Numbered from the stretch's first letter, positions 30,679 through 38,894 are shown. The stretch is DNA of 40,853 nt from DASQFQ01 sp038327685 (GCA_038327685.1 JBBQLH010000031.1:1-40853); one strand, 5' to 3'. The notes: generated by a model from the sequence alone, not told the origin. Numbers and translations: made by a program.

Positions 30679-31314
30679 TCAGGGGGCCTCTTGAACTTCC
30701 GCCAGGCCTGCGCGAAGGATCGCAATCGCCGCCGACCGCAGGACCTCGAGAGCCTCGTCGTCGTCGAGTCGACAGACGTCCTTCATAATCACGAGCGAGT
30801 CGCTCCCGATCGTGAGAGCGAGGGCCGCCCGGAGTCGTCGCTTCTGTTGCTCGGGCATGTCGTCCAGCGGTTCGAGCACCCGGTCGAGCCAGCGCATGCG
30901 TCGACCTTCGCGCACGACGGGAGATTCGTCGCCGTTGCGATTGCCTCGCAGCCAGGTGTCCAGGTAGACCCAGAGCGCCCGCCGATAGTGCGATTCCTTG
31001 GCGAGCACGGCCGGGTTGAAGGCGTCGAGCACGAGAAGCAGGCGCCGCTCGAGATCGTCGGTCGCCAACTCGGCGAGCACCGCCTCCGTGGCCGCGACGT
31101 CCGGAGTGATGTCGGCCACCTCGACCACGAGGGCTTCTTGCGTGGGGAAGTAGCGGTACGCCGTGGCTCTAGAGACTCCGGCCGCCTCGGCCACCTGCGC
31201 GACGGTCGGAGGCTCCCCCTCCTCGTCCTGCAGCCGTTGAGCGGCCTCGACGATCGCCGCGCGCGTGCGCGCCTTCTGATTACCGCGAAGGTCATCTTGA
31301 CGAACGGTCGCCAC
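30679..31314 (-). CDS. TetR-family transcriptional regulator
   Basis: A protein of about 211 aa. The N-terminal helix-turn-helix is clear: KARTRAAIVEAAQRLQDEEG, PPTVAQVAEAAGVSRATAYR, YFPTQEALV. The C-terminal ligand domain is helical (LLLVLDAFNPAVLAKESHYR, ALWVYLDTWLRGNRNGDESP). The longest frame would use a TTG at 31327-31329, but that codon lies inside a palindromic operator. I prefer the GTG at 31312-31314, just after TATAAG (31319-31324), which gives a nearly leaderless message. Divergent from the cupin gene with two operators between, so it probably represses both genes and responds to a small molecule. Confidence 0.9.
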   Translation of the reverse strand: MATVRQDDLRGNQKARTRAAIVEAAQRLQDEEGEPPTVAQVAEAAGVSRATAYRYFPTQEALVVEVADITPDVAATEAVLAELATDDLERRLLLVLDAFNPAVLAKESHYRRALWVYLDTWLRGNRNGDESPVVREGRRMRWLDRVLEPLDDMPEQQKRRLRAALALTIGSDSLVIMKDVCRLDDDEALEVLRSAAIAILRAGLAEVQEAP

Positions 31315-31327
31315 CTCCCTTATATGC

Positions 31328-31362
31328 AAATCTCATTGTGAGATTTATCTTATTACGAGATA
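31328..31362. promoter_or_regulatory. Two tandem TetR-type operators
   Basis: Site 1 is a perfect palindrome, AAATCTCA and TGAGATTT around TTG (31328-31346). Site 2, TATCT and AGATA around a 7-nt centre (31346-31362), is a weaker version of the same pattern. Their centres are 17 bp apart, allowing side-by-side dimers. They lie between the divergent TetR and cupin genes and overlap the likely promoters of both. Confidence 0.8.
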
Positions 31363-31386
31363 GGTCGCAACCCAGAGAGGAAGGTC

Positions 31387-31827
31387 ATGCACGCAACGGC
31401 AACCAGCGAGCTGCTGACAGCTCCGAGGCTGGACGAGCTCGCGCTCGCGGACTTCTCGGTCGGCGACGACCCGACGGCAGAGGCGCGCATCGCGCTGCCG
31501 ATCAGCGCGGAAAACGAATCGCCGAACACGGTCGTCTATCTCGAGGTCGACCCCGGCAAGCGGATCGCGCTCCACACGCATACGGCCGAGGAGGTCTTCG
31601 TCGTCCTCCAGGGAACGGGTGTGGTGACCGCCGGAGATCAGCAATGGTCCGCCTCGGCGGGAGCGATCGCCGTCGCACCCGCCTTCGCCAAGCACGGTTG
31701 GGAGAACACCGGCTCCGAGACGCTCAGGCTCGTCGGCTTCTTCGGAGCGAATGTGATCATCAACGAGTTCGACGAACCCGTCGCCCCGTTCGGCGTCGCG
31801 ACCTTCGTCACCCCGCTCGGCAACTGA
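31387..31827 (+). CDS. Cupin-domain protein
   Basis: A 146-aa single cupin. Motif 1 is seen as PGKRIALHTHTAEEVFVVLQ, with His-x-His and Glu metal ligands, and motif 2 includes PAFAKHGWENTG with the final His. The protein has no signal peptide. Cupins of this size bind small molecules or act as metal-dependent enzymes; the substrate is not evident. The ribosome binding site AGAGAGGAAGG is well placed before the ATG. Regulated, by inference, by the divergent TetR protein through the two operators. Confidence 0.9.
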   Translation: MHATATSELLTAPRLDELALADFSVGDDPTAEARIALPISAENESPNTVVYLEVDPGKRIALHTHTAEEVFVVLQGTGVVTAGDQQWSASAGAIAVAPAFAKHGWENTGSETLRLVGFFGANVIINEFDEPVAPFGVATFVTPLGN

Positions 31828-32000
31828 CCACGCCGTCCGATGGCGGGGCCGTCCGGCGTCAGCATCGTGATCGTCGACTTGGATTGTCAGTCGCGCGCCG
31901 TGTCGGTCGGCCCCGCATGTACGGCCCGCACGGAAAGCAGCCCACCGTGCCTGCCGGACAATGATCGGTGGCCCTTAACCCCTCGAGAGGAGCTCCGGCG

Positions 32001-32261
32001 ATGAGCTCGACTCGCGAGCAGATGGACGACCTGGTCAACCGCCATTTCGGCTTCGAGGCGGGCGATGATGTTGATGGCGTCATGAGCACGCTGGGCGACA
32101 GTGCCGAGCACGAGGTCATCCCCTCTCCTGTCAGACGGCTCAACGACCCGGCGCAGCAGCGCGCCTACTACGAGATGCTCTTCGGTGCCATCAAGGGCGA
32201 GAGCGTCGAGCCGCTGCGCCGCTACTACGGCGAAGACTTCGTGATCGACGAGACGCTCTGG
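32001..32261 (+). pseudogene. Truncated SnoaL-like (NTF2-fold) protein
   Basis: Eighty-seven codons from a good start (GAGAGGAG 9 nt before the ATG) read MSSTREQMDDLVNRHFGFEA, RAYYEMLFGAIKGESVEPLR, YYGEDFVIDETLW, the N-terminal two thirds of a SnoaL-like NTF2 fold. At Leu-Trp the homology stops and the frame continues, without stop, antisense through an IS110 transposase remnant to 32630. The C-terminal strands are therefore missing. It was probably a gene of the TetR-cupin cluster before the insertion. Confidence 0.75.
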
Positions 32262-32610
32262 CGGCCCAGATGCCGGTCGTGCCTTGATGGCGTGGGGCGC
32301 CGGCGGCGAGCTCGAGCCGGCGCAGCTTCTTGCGCGTCAGCGACGGCTGGGCGAATGCGTAGTCCTCCTCGCGGGTCAGCAGACACCAGAACAGGCACGC
32401 GAGCTTGCGCGCAGCGGCGACCACGGCGACCTGGTGGCCGCGGCGGGCGCGGACGCGGTCGTAGAAGGCGCGCAGCGGCCGGGGCTGGCGGACCGCGCTC
32501 CAGCACGCCTCGACGACCGCGTAGCGCGCCGGCCGCGAGCCCTGTTTGGAGATGTGGCCGTGGATCGCCGGGCCCGGCCCGGACTGGCGGACCCGCGGGT
32601 CCAGGCCTAA
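32262..32610 (-). mobile_element. IS110-family transposase remnant (C-terminal part)
   Basis: On the minus strand 116 codons read LGLDPRVRQSGPGPAIHGHI, SKQGSRPARYAVVEACWSAV, HQVAVVAAARKLACLFWCLL, TREEDYAFAQPSLTRKKLRR, which is the C-terminal Transposase_20 region of IS110/IS116/IS902 elements. The N-terminal catalytic DEDD domain is missing: at 32610 the sequence changes directly to a tRNA-like segment. No terminal repeats are expected in this family. The remnant cannot be active alone. Confidence 0.85.
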
Positions 32611-32611
32611 G

Positions 32612-32652
32612 TGGGGGAGACAGGATTTGAACCTGCGACCGCCCTACCCCCA
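32612..32652 (-). other. tRNA 3'-end remnant forming an acceptor-T-arm minihelix
   Basis: On the minus strand GCAGG-TTCAAAT-CCTGT is a typical T arm, followed by CTCCCCCAC as a tRNA 3' acceptor strand. Ten nt upstream of the T arm TGGGGG can pair with CCCCCA, so acceptor stem and T arm stack as a 41-nt minihelix without D or anticodon arms. It is not a functional tRNA. Such tRNA 3' ends are usual attachment sites of integrative elements. It lies between the IS110 remnant and repeat copy C. Confidence 0.7.
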
Positions 32653-32653
32653 G

Positions 32654-32730
32654 CCGGCTAATCGCAACGGTCCACGGCTCCATCCGTGAGCCCTCCCGCT
32701 GCTGCCCTGGCCAAGGCCGTCTTCTCGAAG
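32654..32730 (+). repeat. Dispersed intergenic repeat, copy C
   Basis: About 77 bp closely matching copy D at 39153-39227, from CCGGCTAATCGCA through CCATCCGTGAGCCCTCC and GCCCTGGCCAAGGCCGTCTT to CTCGAAG. A small stem, GGCTC and GAGCC with a 7-nt loop (32676-32692), is kept in C and D. Confidence 0.85.
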
Positions 32731-33040
32731 CGCGGCGTCGGCCTGTCCCCGGCTCCGTCGGCCGGTATCGACTGGGTCCATTCCTGGGGCTTCGAGACCT
32801 TCACCGCATTCGTCTCCAAGTGCGGTCCGCGGCGCGCTCGGGCGTGCGGGTGCGAGAGGCCAAGGCGAAGAGCCCACCCGGCGGTCCTCAATCCGGGGAC
32901 GCTGCGGTCGAGCCGGGCGCTTCCCCGGATCGCGGGCGAGGTAAGGCGCCTCGCTCCCGGCTTGCCGCCCCTGGTCAGGCGAAGTGCGAGTCGAGATGGG
33001 CGGGCGGGGCGGCGCTACCGCGGCCCGCCTCGTCCGCTGA
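32731..33040. other. Intergenic region with no gene recognised
   Basis: About 310 bases between repeat copy C and the end of the FG-GAP/RTX gene. The open frames are GC-driven, have no ribosome binding site and show no domain. I see no convincing terminator. Confidence 0.5.
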
Positions 33041-34723
33041 CTACCTGCGGCTGACGCGCTCGCAGCGGCGCACCTGATCTGAGCGGTCGACGGTCGCCTT
33101 GTCGCGCCCGGGGCCGCAGTCGACGGACTCGCGCCTGCGGTTACGCGCGTTGACCGTGTCATCACCGCCGCCGGCGGAGTAGCGATTGCGCCCGCCGTTG
33201 CCTATGAGCTTGTCGTTGCCGGCGCCGCCGGACAGTACGTCGTCGCCGGAGTCGCCCCTGAGCCTGTCACTGCCGCTGCCGCCGAGCAACCTGTCGCGAC
33301 CGGGGCCGCCAACCGCCACGTCGTTTCCGCCCTCCCCCTGCAGGCGATCGCTGCCCGAGCCGCCCACGAGCCAGTCGGGGCCCGAACCCCCGGAGAGACA
33401 GTCGTCTCCTGCGAGGCCGGAGAGGAGGTCGCGCCCTCCCAACCCGAACAGCGCGTCCCCCGCGGGCGTTCCCATCAGCGTCTCCGCCGCGTTCGTCCCT
33501 CGCCTGATGTTGGCGCACGCACCGGGCGCCACCCCGGGACCTGGACCCGGACCGGTGGTTACTCCGGGACCCGGGCCGGAGGCGGGTGTGACCGCGGGAC
33601 CTGGACCTGGACCCGGACCCGGATCGGCGGCCCCTGGCGGCACGGGAGCCGGAGCGAAGAAGATCGTGGTCGAGCCCTGGTCTGCGTTCGCGCCGACGTC
33701 GTCGGAGGGCGCGCCGGCGACGATCGCGTCGCCCTCGATCGCGACCGAGCCGCCGAAGGCGTCGTCCGCGGCCCCGTCTGCCGCGGTCAGCTTCGCGGTC
33801 TCCGTGCGCGCCGCGGCGCCCGTACGCGCGAACGTGTAGGCAGAGCCCTCCCCCACGTTGGCGCCGACGGCGTCTGCGGGGGCGCCGGCGACGATCCCGT
33901 CGCGCTCGATCGCGACCGAGCTGCCGAGCTGGTCGTTCGCGGCGCCGTCTGAGGCCGTCAGCATCGCGGTGGGCGTGCGCGCCGCGGCGCCCGTACGCGC
34001 AAAGGTGAAGGCAGAGCCCTGGTCGACGTTCGGGACGACGTTGTCGTAGAGAGCGCCGGCGACGATCGTGTCGCCATCGATCGCGACCGACACGCCGAGG
34101 CGATCGTCGGAGGGATCAAATGAGGCATCGACGGTCAGCTTGGCGGTCTGCGTTCGCACCTCGGCGCCCGTGCGCGCGAACGTGTAGGCAGAGCCCTGGT
34201 CCACGATCGCGCCGACGTCGTCGAAGGGGGCGCCGGCGACGATCGTGTCGCCGTCGATCGCGACCGAGAGGCCAAGGACGTCGCTCGGTGCGCCGTCTGC
34301 GGCGGTCAGCTTCGCGGTCTGCGACCGTGCCGCGTCGCCCGCGCGCGTGAAGGTGTAGGCAGAGCCCTGGCCCGCGTTCGCGCCGACCGCGTCCCCTGGG
34401 GAGCCGGCGACGATCGTGTCGCCCTCGATCGCGACCGAGCTGCCGAGCCGGTCGTCCGCAGCGCCGTCGGAGGCCATCAGCTTCGCGGTCTGACTCCAGC
34501 GGTCGCCGGCGCGCGTGAAGAGGTAGACGACGCCGCTGCCGGCATTCGGGGTGGGCGCGCCGACGACGGCCGTATCGCCCTCGATCGCGACCGAGGAGCC
34601 GAACTGGTCGAGCCCCGCGCCGTCTGCGGCGATCAGCTTCTGCTCGAGCGCGACGGCGGGCGCGGGAAGCGCCAAGCCGAGGGCCACCGGGATCGAGAGC
34701 GCCAGCGAGCGACAGGCGTCCAT
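33041..34723 (-). CDS. Secreted FG-GAP repeat protein with RTX-type calcium-binding repeats
   Basis: A 560-aa exported protein. A signal peptide is visible (SLALSIPVALGLALPAPAVA). Residues about 28-375 hold seven FG-GAP-type repeats of roughly 50 aa with the core SSVAIEGDTIVAGAP and an aromatic YTFTRAG strand, likely a beta-propeller. A Gly-Pro linker (PGPGPGPGPAVTP) leads to seven or so RTX nonapeptide pairs (GGRDLLSGLAGDDCLSGG, GGSGSDRLQGEGGNDVAVGG), which bind calcium and fold outside the cell. The end is basic. It follows the upstream secreted-protein gene by 5 nt. It probably acts as a surface or matrix protein. The start ATG (34721-34723) immediately precedes the signal peptide. Confidence 0.9.
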   Translation of the reverse strand: MDACRSLALSIPVALGLALPAPAVALEQKLIAADGAGLDQFGSSVAIEGDTAVVGAPTPNAGSGVVYLFTRAGDRWSQTAKLMASDGAADDRLGSSVAIEGDTIVAGSPGDAVGANAGQGSAYTFTRAGDAARSQTAKLTAADGAPSDVLGLSVAIDGDTIVAGAPFDDVGAIVDQGSAYTFARTGAEVRTQTAKLTVDASFDPSDDRLGVSVAIDGDTIVAGALYDNVVPNVDQGSAFTFARTGAAARTPTAMLTASDGAANDQLGSSVAIERDGIVAGAPADAVGANVGEGSAYTFARTGAAARTETAKLTAADGAADDAFGGSVAIEGDAIVAGAPSDDVGANADQGSTTIFFAPAPVPPGAADPGPGPGPGPAVTPASGPGPGVTTGPGPGPGVAPGACANIRRGTNAAETLMGTPAGDALFGLGGRDLLSGLAGDDCLSGGSGPDWLVGGSGSDRLQGEGGNDVAVGGPGRDRLLGGSGSDRLRGDSGDDVLSGGAGNDKLIGNGGRNRYSAGGGDDTVNARNRRRESVDCGPGRDKATVDRSDQVRRCERVSRR

Positions 34724-34728
34724 GACGC

Positions 34729-35310
34729 TCAGCGCAGCTTCAGCTTGCCGGAGATGGTGACCTGTCCTGGGCGTCCGGGAACCAGCTCGACCGTGTCGGT
34801 CCCGCTGCCCCTCGCTCCGGCGAACACGCCGGTGCTCGCCGCGCCGTCGATCAGATAGCGGGCCGTGATGCGAAATCCGTCGGCGGTCGGGCACTTGATT
34901 CCCGACGCGCGGAGCGCGAGCACACCCTGCGCGGTCTCGATGCGGCGGGTGTAGACCTCGGAGTCGCTGCCAGGGCCGCACGGCGTGACGCCGCGGTCCT
35001 GGGTCAGCCCCGCGATCTCGGTGGCGGCGCCGAAGCCCTGCACCGATCCGGTGCCCTTGAGCACCGCCTGGCAGATCCGCGGCTCGGCGGCGCAGTCGGC
35101 CGTCCGGCTCAGCGGCGGCCCTTCGACGAAGCTGGCCTGGAGGCGGCTGCCGAGGGCCAGTGCTGCCACGGGAGGGCTCGCGTGGCCACGAGTGGCCGCG
35201 CCGGGCGTAGCTGAGGGCGCCGCAGCGCCGCCGGTGAGCGCTCCAACGGCGAGGGTCAGGACCGACGCCGGAACGGCGGACTTCGTGAGGATGTGCGGCT
35301 GTACGGCCAT
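34729..35310 (-). CDS. Secreted hypothetical protein
   Basis: A 193-aa protein with an N-terminal export signal (ILTKSAVPASVLTLAVGALT). The mature part has four cysteines (TADCAAEPRICQAV, VTPCGPGSD, GIKCPTADG) that could form two disulfides, and ends in a beta-rich region (DTVELVPGRPGQVTISGKLK). I do not recognise the family. AAAGGAG lies 9 nt before the ATG. It is followed at once by the FG-GAP/RTX gene and preceded by a SnoaL gene on the same strand, so an operon is likely. Confidence 0.8.
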   Translation of the reverse strand: MAVQPHILTKSAVPASVLTLAVGALTGGAAAPSATPGAATRGHASPPVAALALGSRLQASFVEGPPLSRTADCAAEPRICQAVLKGTGSVQGFGAATEIAGLTQDRGVTPCGPGSDSEVYTRRIETAQGVLALRASGIKCPTADGFRITARYLIDGAASTGVFAGARGSGTDTVELVPGRPGQVTISGKLKLR

Positions 35311-35373
35311 GGGATCACGGCTCCTTTGCTAAGGGCCGGCGGCACGTCGCCGCCGGCCGATGGATGGGTTCGC

Positions 35374-35808
35374 TCAGCGGTGGTTGTGAAGTTCGGGCGC
35401 GAGGCCGAGTTGGACCATGAGCCCCGTGTCGTCGCGGTTGGCCCAGTGCTCGACGAGCATGCCTTCGGTGATCCGGAAGATGTGGATGTGCTGGACCGAG
35501 AAGCTCTCGCCGGTCGGGGGTAGGCCCATGAGCTCCCCGGTGTGGCGCCCGCTCATGTCGCAGCGAACGACCACCCGGTCCCCCTCGGCGACGATGTCGT
35601 GCACCGTGAAGTTGAGCTCGGAGAAGGCGTTGCGGATCCAGCTAATGGTCTGGCGCATGCCCTCGGGCCCACGCGGCCGGCCCGCGGCGGCCTCGTGGTT
35701 GAGGAACTCCGGGTGGACGAACTCCTCAGCGGCCTCGAGGTTGCCGCGGTTGAAGAGCTCGTTGAGGGCCCGGACGGCGAGGGTCTTGTTGTCCTGTGTC
35801 GCCGGCAT
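35374..35808 (-). CDS. SnoaL-like polyketide cyclase/ester cyclase family protein
   Basis: A 144-aa NTF2-fold protein: ALNELFNRGNLEAAEEFVHP, EFLNHEAAAGRPRGPEGMRQ, DRVVVRCDMSGRHTGELMGL, PPTGESFSVQHIHIFRITEG and LVEHWANRDDTGLMVQLGL are the usual SnoaL landmarks, including the His and Asp of the pocket. SnoaL-like proteins are mostly small isomerases or cyclases; many have no known substrate. The start ATG (35806-35808) overlaps the stop of a small upstream frame (TGATG). The longer frame upstream has an Ala run from a GC-rich simple repeat and is not chosen. Confidence 0.9.
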   Translation of the reverse strand: MPATQDNKTLAVRALNELFNRGNLEAAEEFVHPEFLNHEAAAGRPRGPEGMRQTISWIRNAFSELNFTVHDIVAEGDRVVVRCDMSGRHTGELMGLPPTGESFSVQHIHIFRITEGMLVEHWANRDDTGLMVQLGLAPELHNHR

Positions 35809-35981
35809 CAGCTTGAGCGACGCCGCGGCCGCCGCGGCCGCCGCGGGAGAGGCAGCTTGCACGGCGGCATGTAGACCGCCATGACGGGGCTGTACTGGAG
35901 GGCCCGGCACGCGGTCATGCCGGCCTGGGACAAGAAGCGCACGACGGCTGAGTCGGCTTCGCGGGGGGTGTTCGTGTGCAT
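35808..35981 (-). CDS. Small 57-aa open frame coupled to the SnoaL gene
   Basis: MHTNTPREADSAVVRFLSQA followed by GMTACRALQYSPVMAVYMPP and an Arg/Pro-rich end. A strong ribosome binding site, GGAGG, lies 6 nt before the ATG, better than that of the SnoaL gene itself, and the stop overlaps the SnoaL start as TGATG. It may therefore be a leader peptide that delivers ribosomes to the SnoaL gene. Alternatively it is the intact front of a longer, frame-shifted protein. No domain recognised. Confidence 0.5.
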   Translation of the reverse strand: MHTNTPREADSAVVRFLSQAGMTACRALQYSPVMAVYMPPCKLPLPRRPRRPRRRSS

Positions 35982-36074
35982 CGAGGACCTCCGGGTGGTC
36001 GTGGGATCGACCTCACGGATGCTCGCTGCGCGCAGGCGCATTCGCTACGGGGAGCACCCTAGACTTCGCCCGTC

Positions 36075-38894
36075 ATCGTCATCCTCCGCGAGCGAGAGCG
36101 GGACCTGGGCCAGATCGAGAGGCTCGTTCGCGAGGCTGCGGCCGGGAGCGGCGGTGTCGCGCTTCTCGAAGGCCCCGCTGGGATCGGCAAGACCGCGCTG
36201 CTCTCCGCGACACGCGAGCTGATAGTCGCGGCCGGGATGACGCCGCTCGTCGCCCGCGGGGGCGAGCTCGAGCGCGACCATCCATACGGGGTCGTGCGCC
36301 AGCTCCTCGAACCGGGACTCGCGGCCCTGACCGGCGCGGAGCGCGCCGAAGCGCTCAGTGGCGCGGCTGAACTCGCGCGGCCTCTCCTCGGTGGGGCGGG
36401 CGCGGCACCCAGGGAGGAGCATGCCGCGCACTATGGGCTCTACTGGACGTGCGCGAATCTTTCCGCACGCCGCCCGCTCGCGCTGATCGTCGATGATGCG
36501 CATTGGAGCGACCTCGCATCGCTGCGCTTTCTGCACTTCCTCGCGCGGCGCGTGAACGAGCTTGCCCTCTTGATCGTCCTCACCGTCCGCAGCGGCGAGC
36601 CCGGCGAGCATCGCGCGGTGCTCGAGCGCCTGGCGGCCGAGGTCGGCGCCACGGTCATCCGCCCGGCGCCCCTGAGCATCGAAGCGGTGCGAGAGGTCGT
36701 GGCGACCGAACTCAGTGAACCCGACGACGCCTTCACGGCGGCGTGCCGGGACGCGACGGGTGGCAACCCCTTTCTACTCAGCGAGCTGATGCGCACTCTC
36801 GCCGAGCGCGGCGTCGAGCCTTCGGCCAGCGAGATCGGGCGCATCGAGCATGCCGGCCCCGAAGCGGTGGCGCGCAGCGTGCTCGTCCGGCTCGAGCGCC
36901 TCGGTCCCGAAGCTGCGGCGCTGGCCGCCGCCACGGCCATCCTCGAGGACGGCGCCGAGCTGCACCACGCCGCCGCGGTCGCCAACCTGCCGACCTCCGC
37001 AGCCGACGGCGCGGCCGACGCGCTCTCGGCGGCCGGGCTGCTCGCCGACGCGCGCCCCCTTCGCTTCGTGCATCCCTTGGTCCGCTCCGCGATCACCGAC
37101 TCGCTGGGAGCCGGTGCCGCCGCTGAAGCGCACCGCCGAGCCGCCCGCGTCCTCACCCGCGCCGCCGCGCCACCCGAAAACGTCGCCGCCCACCTTCTGG
37201 CCGCCGATCCCGGCATCGGCCCCGAGGCAGTCGCCACCCTGCGCGCGGCCGCTGAGCGTTCGGTCGAGCGCGGGGCGCCCGAGGTGGCCGTGCTGCACTA
37301 TGAGCGCGCCCTGCGCGAGGACCTGTCGCGCGCCGAGCGTGCGGAGCTGCTCCTCGAGCTCGGGCGCGCCGACATCGACGCCCGTCCGCTCCAAGCCAAG
37401 GCACACCTGCTCGAGGCGTATGAGCTCGCATCCGACCCGATGGTCCGCGCGCACGCGGCTCGTAAACTCGCCCTCTCCGAACCGGGCTACGGGACAGATT
37501 CCCTGCGCCGCCTCGACGACGCCGTCGCCGCGCTCGACGGTCCCACGAGGGCGTCGACCGGTGCCGCGGAACGCACCGAGCTGATCGGCCGGCTGCGAGC
37601 CGAGCGGCTGGCGATCACGGTCTCGGCGCCCGCACTCGACCCGGAAGAGGCGCGGCTCCTCGACGCGCTCGAACCCCCTGCGTCGGTGCGGGCCACTGCT
37701 GACGGGCTGGTGCTGGTGAGCCTCGCCCGCTACCGGCTCATGCGTGGGCGCCCAGCGGTCGAGGTGGTCCCGCTCGTCGAGCGCGCCCTCGCCAGCCGCA
37801 CGGTGCGCGACGAGCTCGGGCGCGAGCGGCTCTGGCTGGTCAACTCCATCGTCATCCTGCTCCACGGCGACCGGCTCGAGCAAGCGAGTCAGGTACTCGA
37901 GGAAGTCGTCGTCGCCGCGCGCGCCGGCGGCTCCGCCGCCCTCTTCGCTCTGGCTTGCGCCTTCCGCGCGGTCGTCGCCATGCAGAACGGGGCCGTCGAG
38001 GAGGCCGAAGCCGAAGCCCGCGCCGCCCTCGCTGCCGAGGGTGTCGACCGCTGGCAGCAGGGGCCGCCACTGGGCGCACTGATCGAAGCGCTACTGGAGC
38101 AGGGGCGCACAGAGGAGGCCGAGCAGGAGCTCGAGCTCGCCGGGCTCACCGACGAGCTTCCCGACCTCCGGCCGTACACGCCGTTGCTCATCGCGCGCGG
38201 ACGGCTGCACGCCGCAGCGGGGCGCGCAGAGGGCGCCCTTGCGGACCTCTTCGAAGCCGAGCGACGCCTCGACCGCAGCGGCGGCGGCCATCCCGTCGGG
38301 CTCGATGGCCGCGCCCACGCCTCCCTCACCCTTCTCGGCCTCGGGCGGCGCGGTGAGGCCCGCCGCCGCGCCGGCGAGGACCTCGAACGCGCGCGGCGCT
38401 GGGGGACCCCGCGCGTGGTCGGTCGTGCGCTCCGCGTCCACGCCCTCACTCGCGAGGGCTCCGCGACGCTCACGGAGCTCGAGGAAGCGATCGCGTGTCT
38501 GGAGCGGAGCCCGGCGCGGCTGGAACTCGCCCGCGCGCTCGCCGACTACGGCGGCGCGCTGCGCCGTGCCAACCGTCGCGCCGACGCCCGCGCACCGCTG
38601 CGGCGCGCGTTGGCGCTGGCCGAAGAGTGCCGCGCCGTCGCGCTGGCCGAGCAGGCCCGCGAGGAGCTGACGGTCACGGGCGCTCGCGTTCCGCGAACCG
38701 ACCGCCAAGGGCAGGAATCGCTCACACCGAGCGAGAAGCGCATCTGCCAGATGGCAGCCGCCGGCCTCTCCAACCCCGCCATCGCCCAAGCGCTGTTCGT
38801 GACCGTCAAGACGGTAGAGATGCACCTGGGCCACGCATACCGAAAGCTCGACATCCGCTCACGAACCGAACTGCCACGCGCACTCACCGAATGA
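36075..38894 (+). CDS. Large ATP-binding LuxR-family regulator (LAL/AAA_16 type)
   Basis: About 940 aa. The N-terminal ATPase shows Walker A GPAGIGKTALL (about 36165-36197) and Walker B RPLALIVDDAHWSDLASLRF, followed by helical TPR-like repeats across the middle. The C-terminal 60 residues form a LuxR helix-turn-helix (LTPSEKRICQMAAAGLSNPA, IAQALFVTVKTVEMHLGHAY, RKLDIRSRTELPRAL). These large regulators integrate ligand and ATP binding, as in MalT-like proteins. No ATG, GTG or TTG occurs in frame before Walker A; the first ATG (36237) would remove it. I placed the start at ATC (36075), after an in-frame TAG at 36060; ATC use, a small sequence error, or true loss of the N-terminus are all possible. 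Divergent from the SnoaL operon, which it may control. Confidence 0.82.
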   Translation: MVILRERERDLGQIERLVREAAAGSGGVALLEGPAGIGKTALLSATRELIVAAGMTPLVARGGELERDHPYGVVRQLLEPGLAALTGAERAEALSGAAELARPLLGGAGAAPREEHAAHYGLYWTCANLSARRPLALIVDDAHWSDLASLRFLHFLARRVNELALLIVLTVRSGEPGEHRAVLERLAAEVGATVIRPAPLSIEAVREVVATELSEPDDAFTAACRDATGGNPFLLSELMRTLAERGVEPSASEIGRIEHAGPEAVARSVLVRLERLGPEAAALAAATAILEDGAELHHAAAVANLPTSAADGAADALSAAGLLADARPLRFVHPLVRSAITDSLGAGAAAEAHRRAARVLTRAAAPPENVAAHLLAADPGIGPEAVATLRAAAERSVERGAPEVAVLHYERALREDLSRAERAELLLELGRADIDARPLQAKAHLLEAYELASDPMVRAHAARKLALSEPGYGTDSLRRLDDAVAALDGPTRASTGAAERTELIGRLRAERLAITVSAPALDPEEARLLDALEPPASVRATADGLVLVSLARYRLMRGRPAVEVVPLVERALASRTVRDELGRERLWLVNSIVILLHGDRLEQASQVLEEVVVAARAGGSAALFALACAFRAVVAMQNGAVEEAEAEARAALAAEGVDRWQQGPPLGALIEALLEQGRTEEAEQELELAGLTDELPDLRPYTPLLIARGRLHAAAGRAEGALADLFEAERRLDRSGGGHPVGLDGRAHASLTLLGLGRRGEARRRAGEDLERARRWGTPRVVGRALRVHALTREGSATLTELEEAIACLERSPARLELARALADYGGALRRANRRADARAPLRRALALAEECRAVALAEQAREELTVTGARVPRTDRQGQESLTPSEKRICQMAAAGLSNPAIAQALFVTVKTVEMHLGHAYRKLDIRSRTELPRALTE

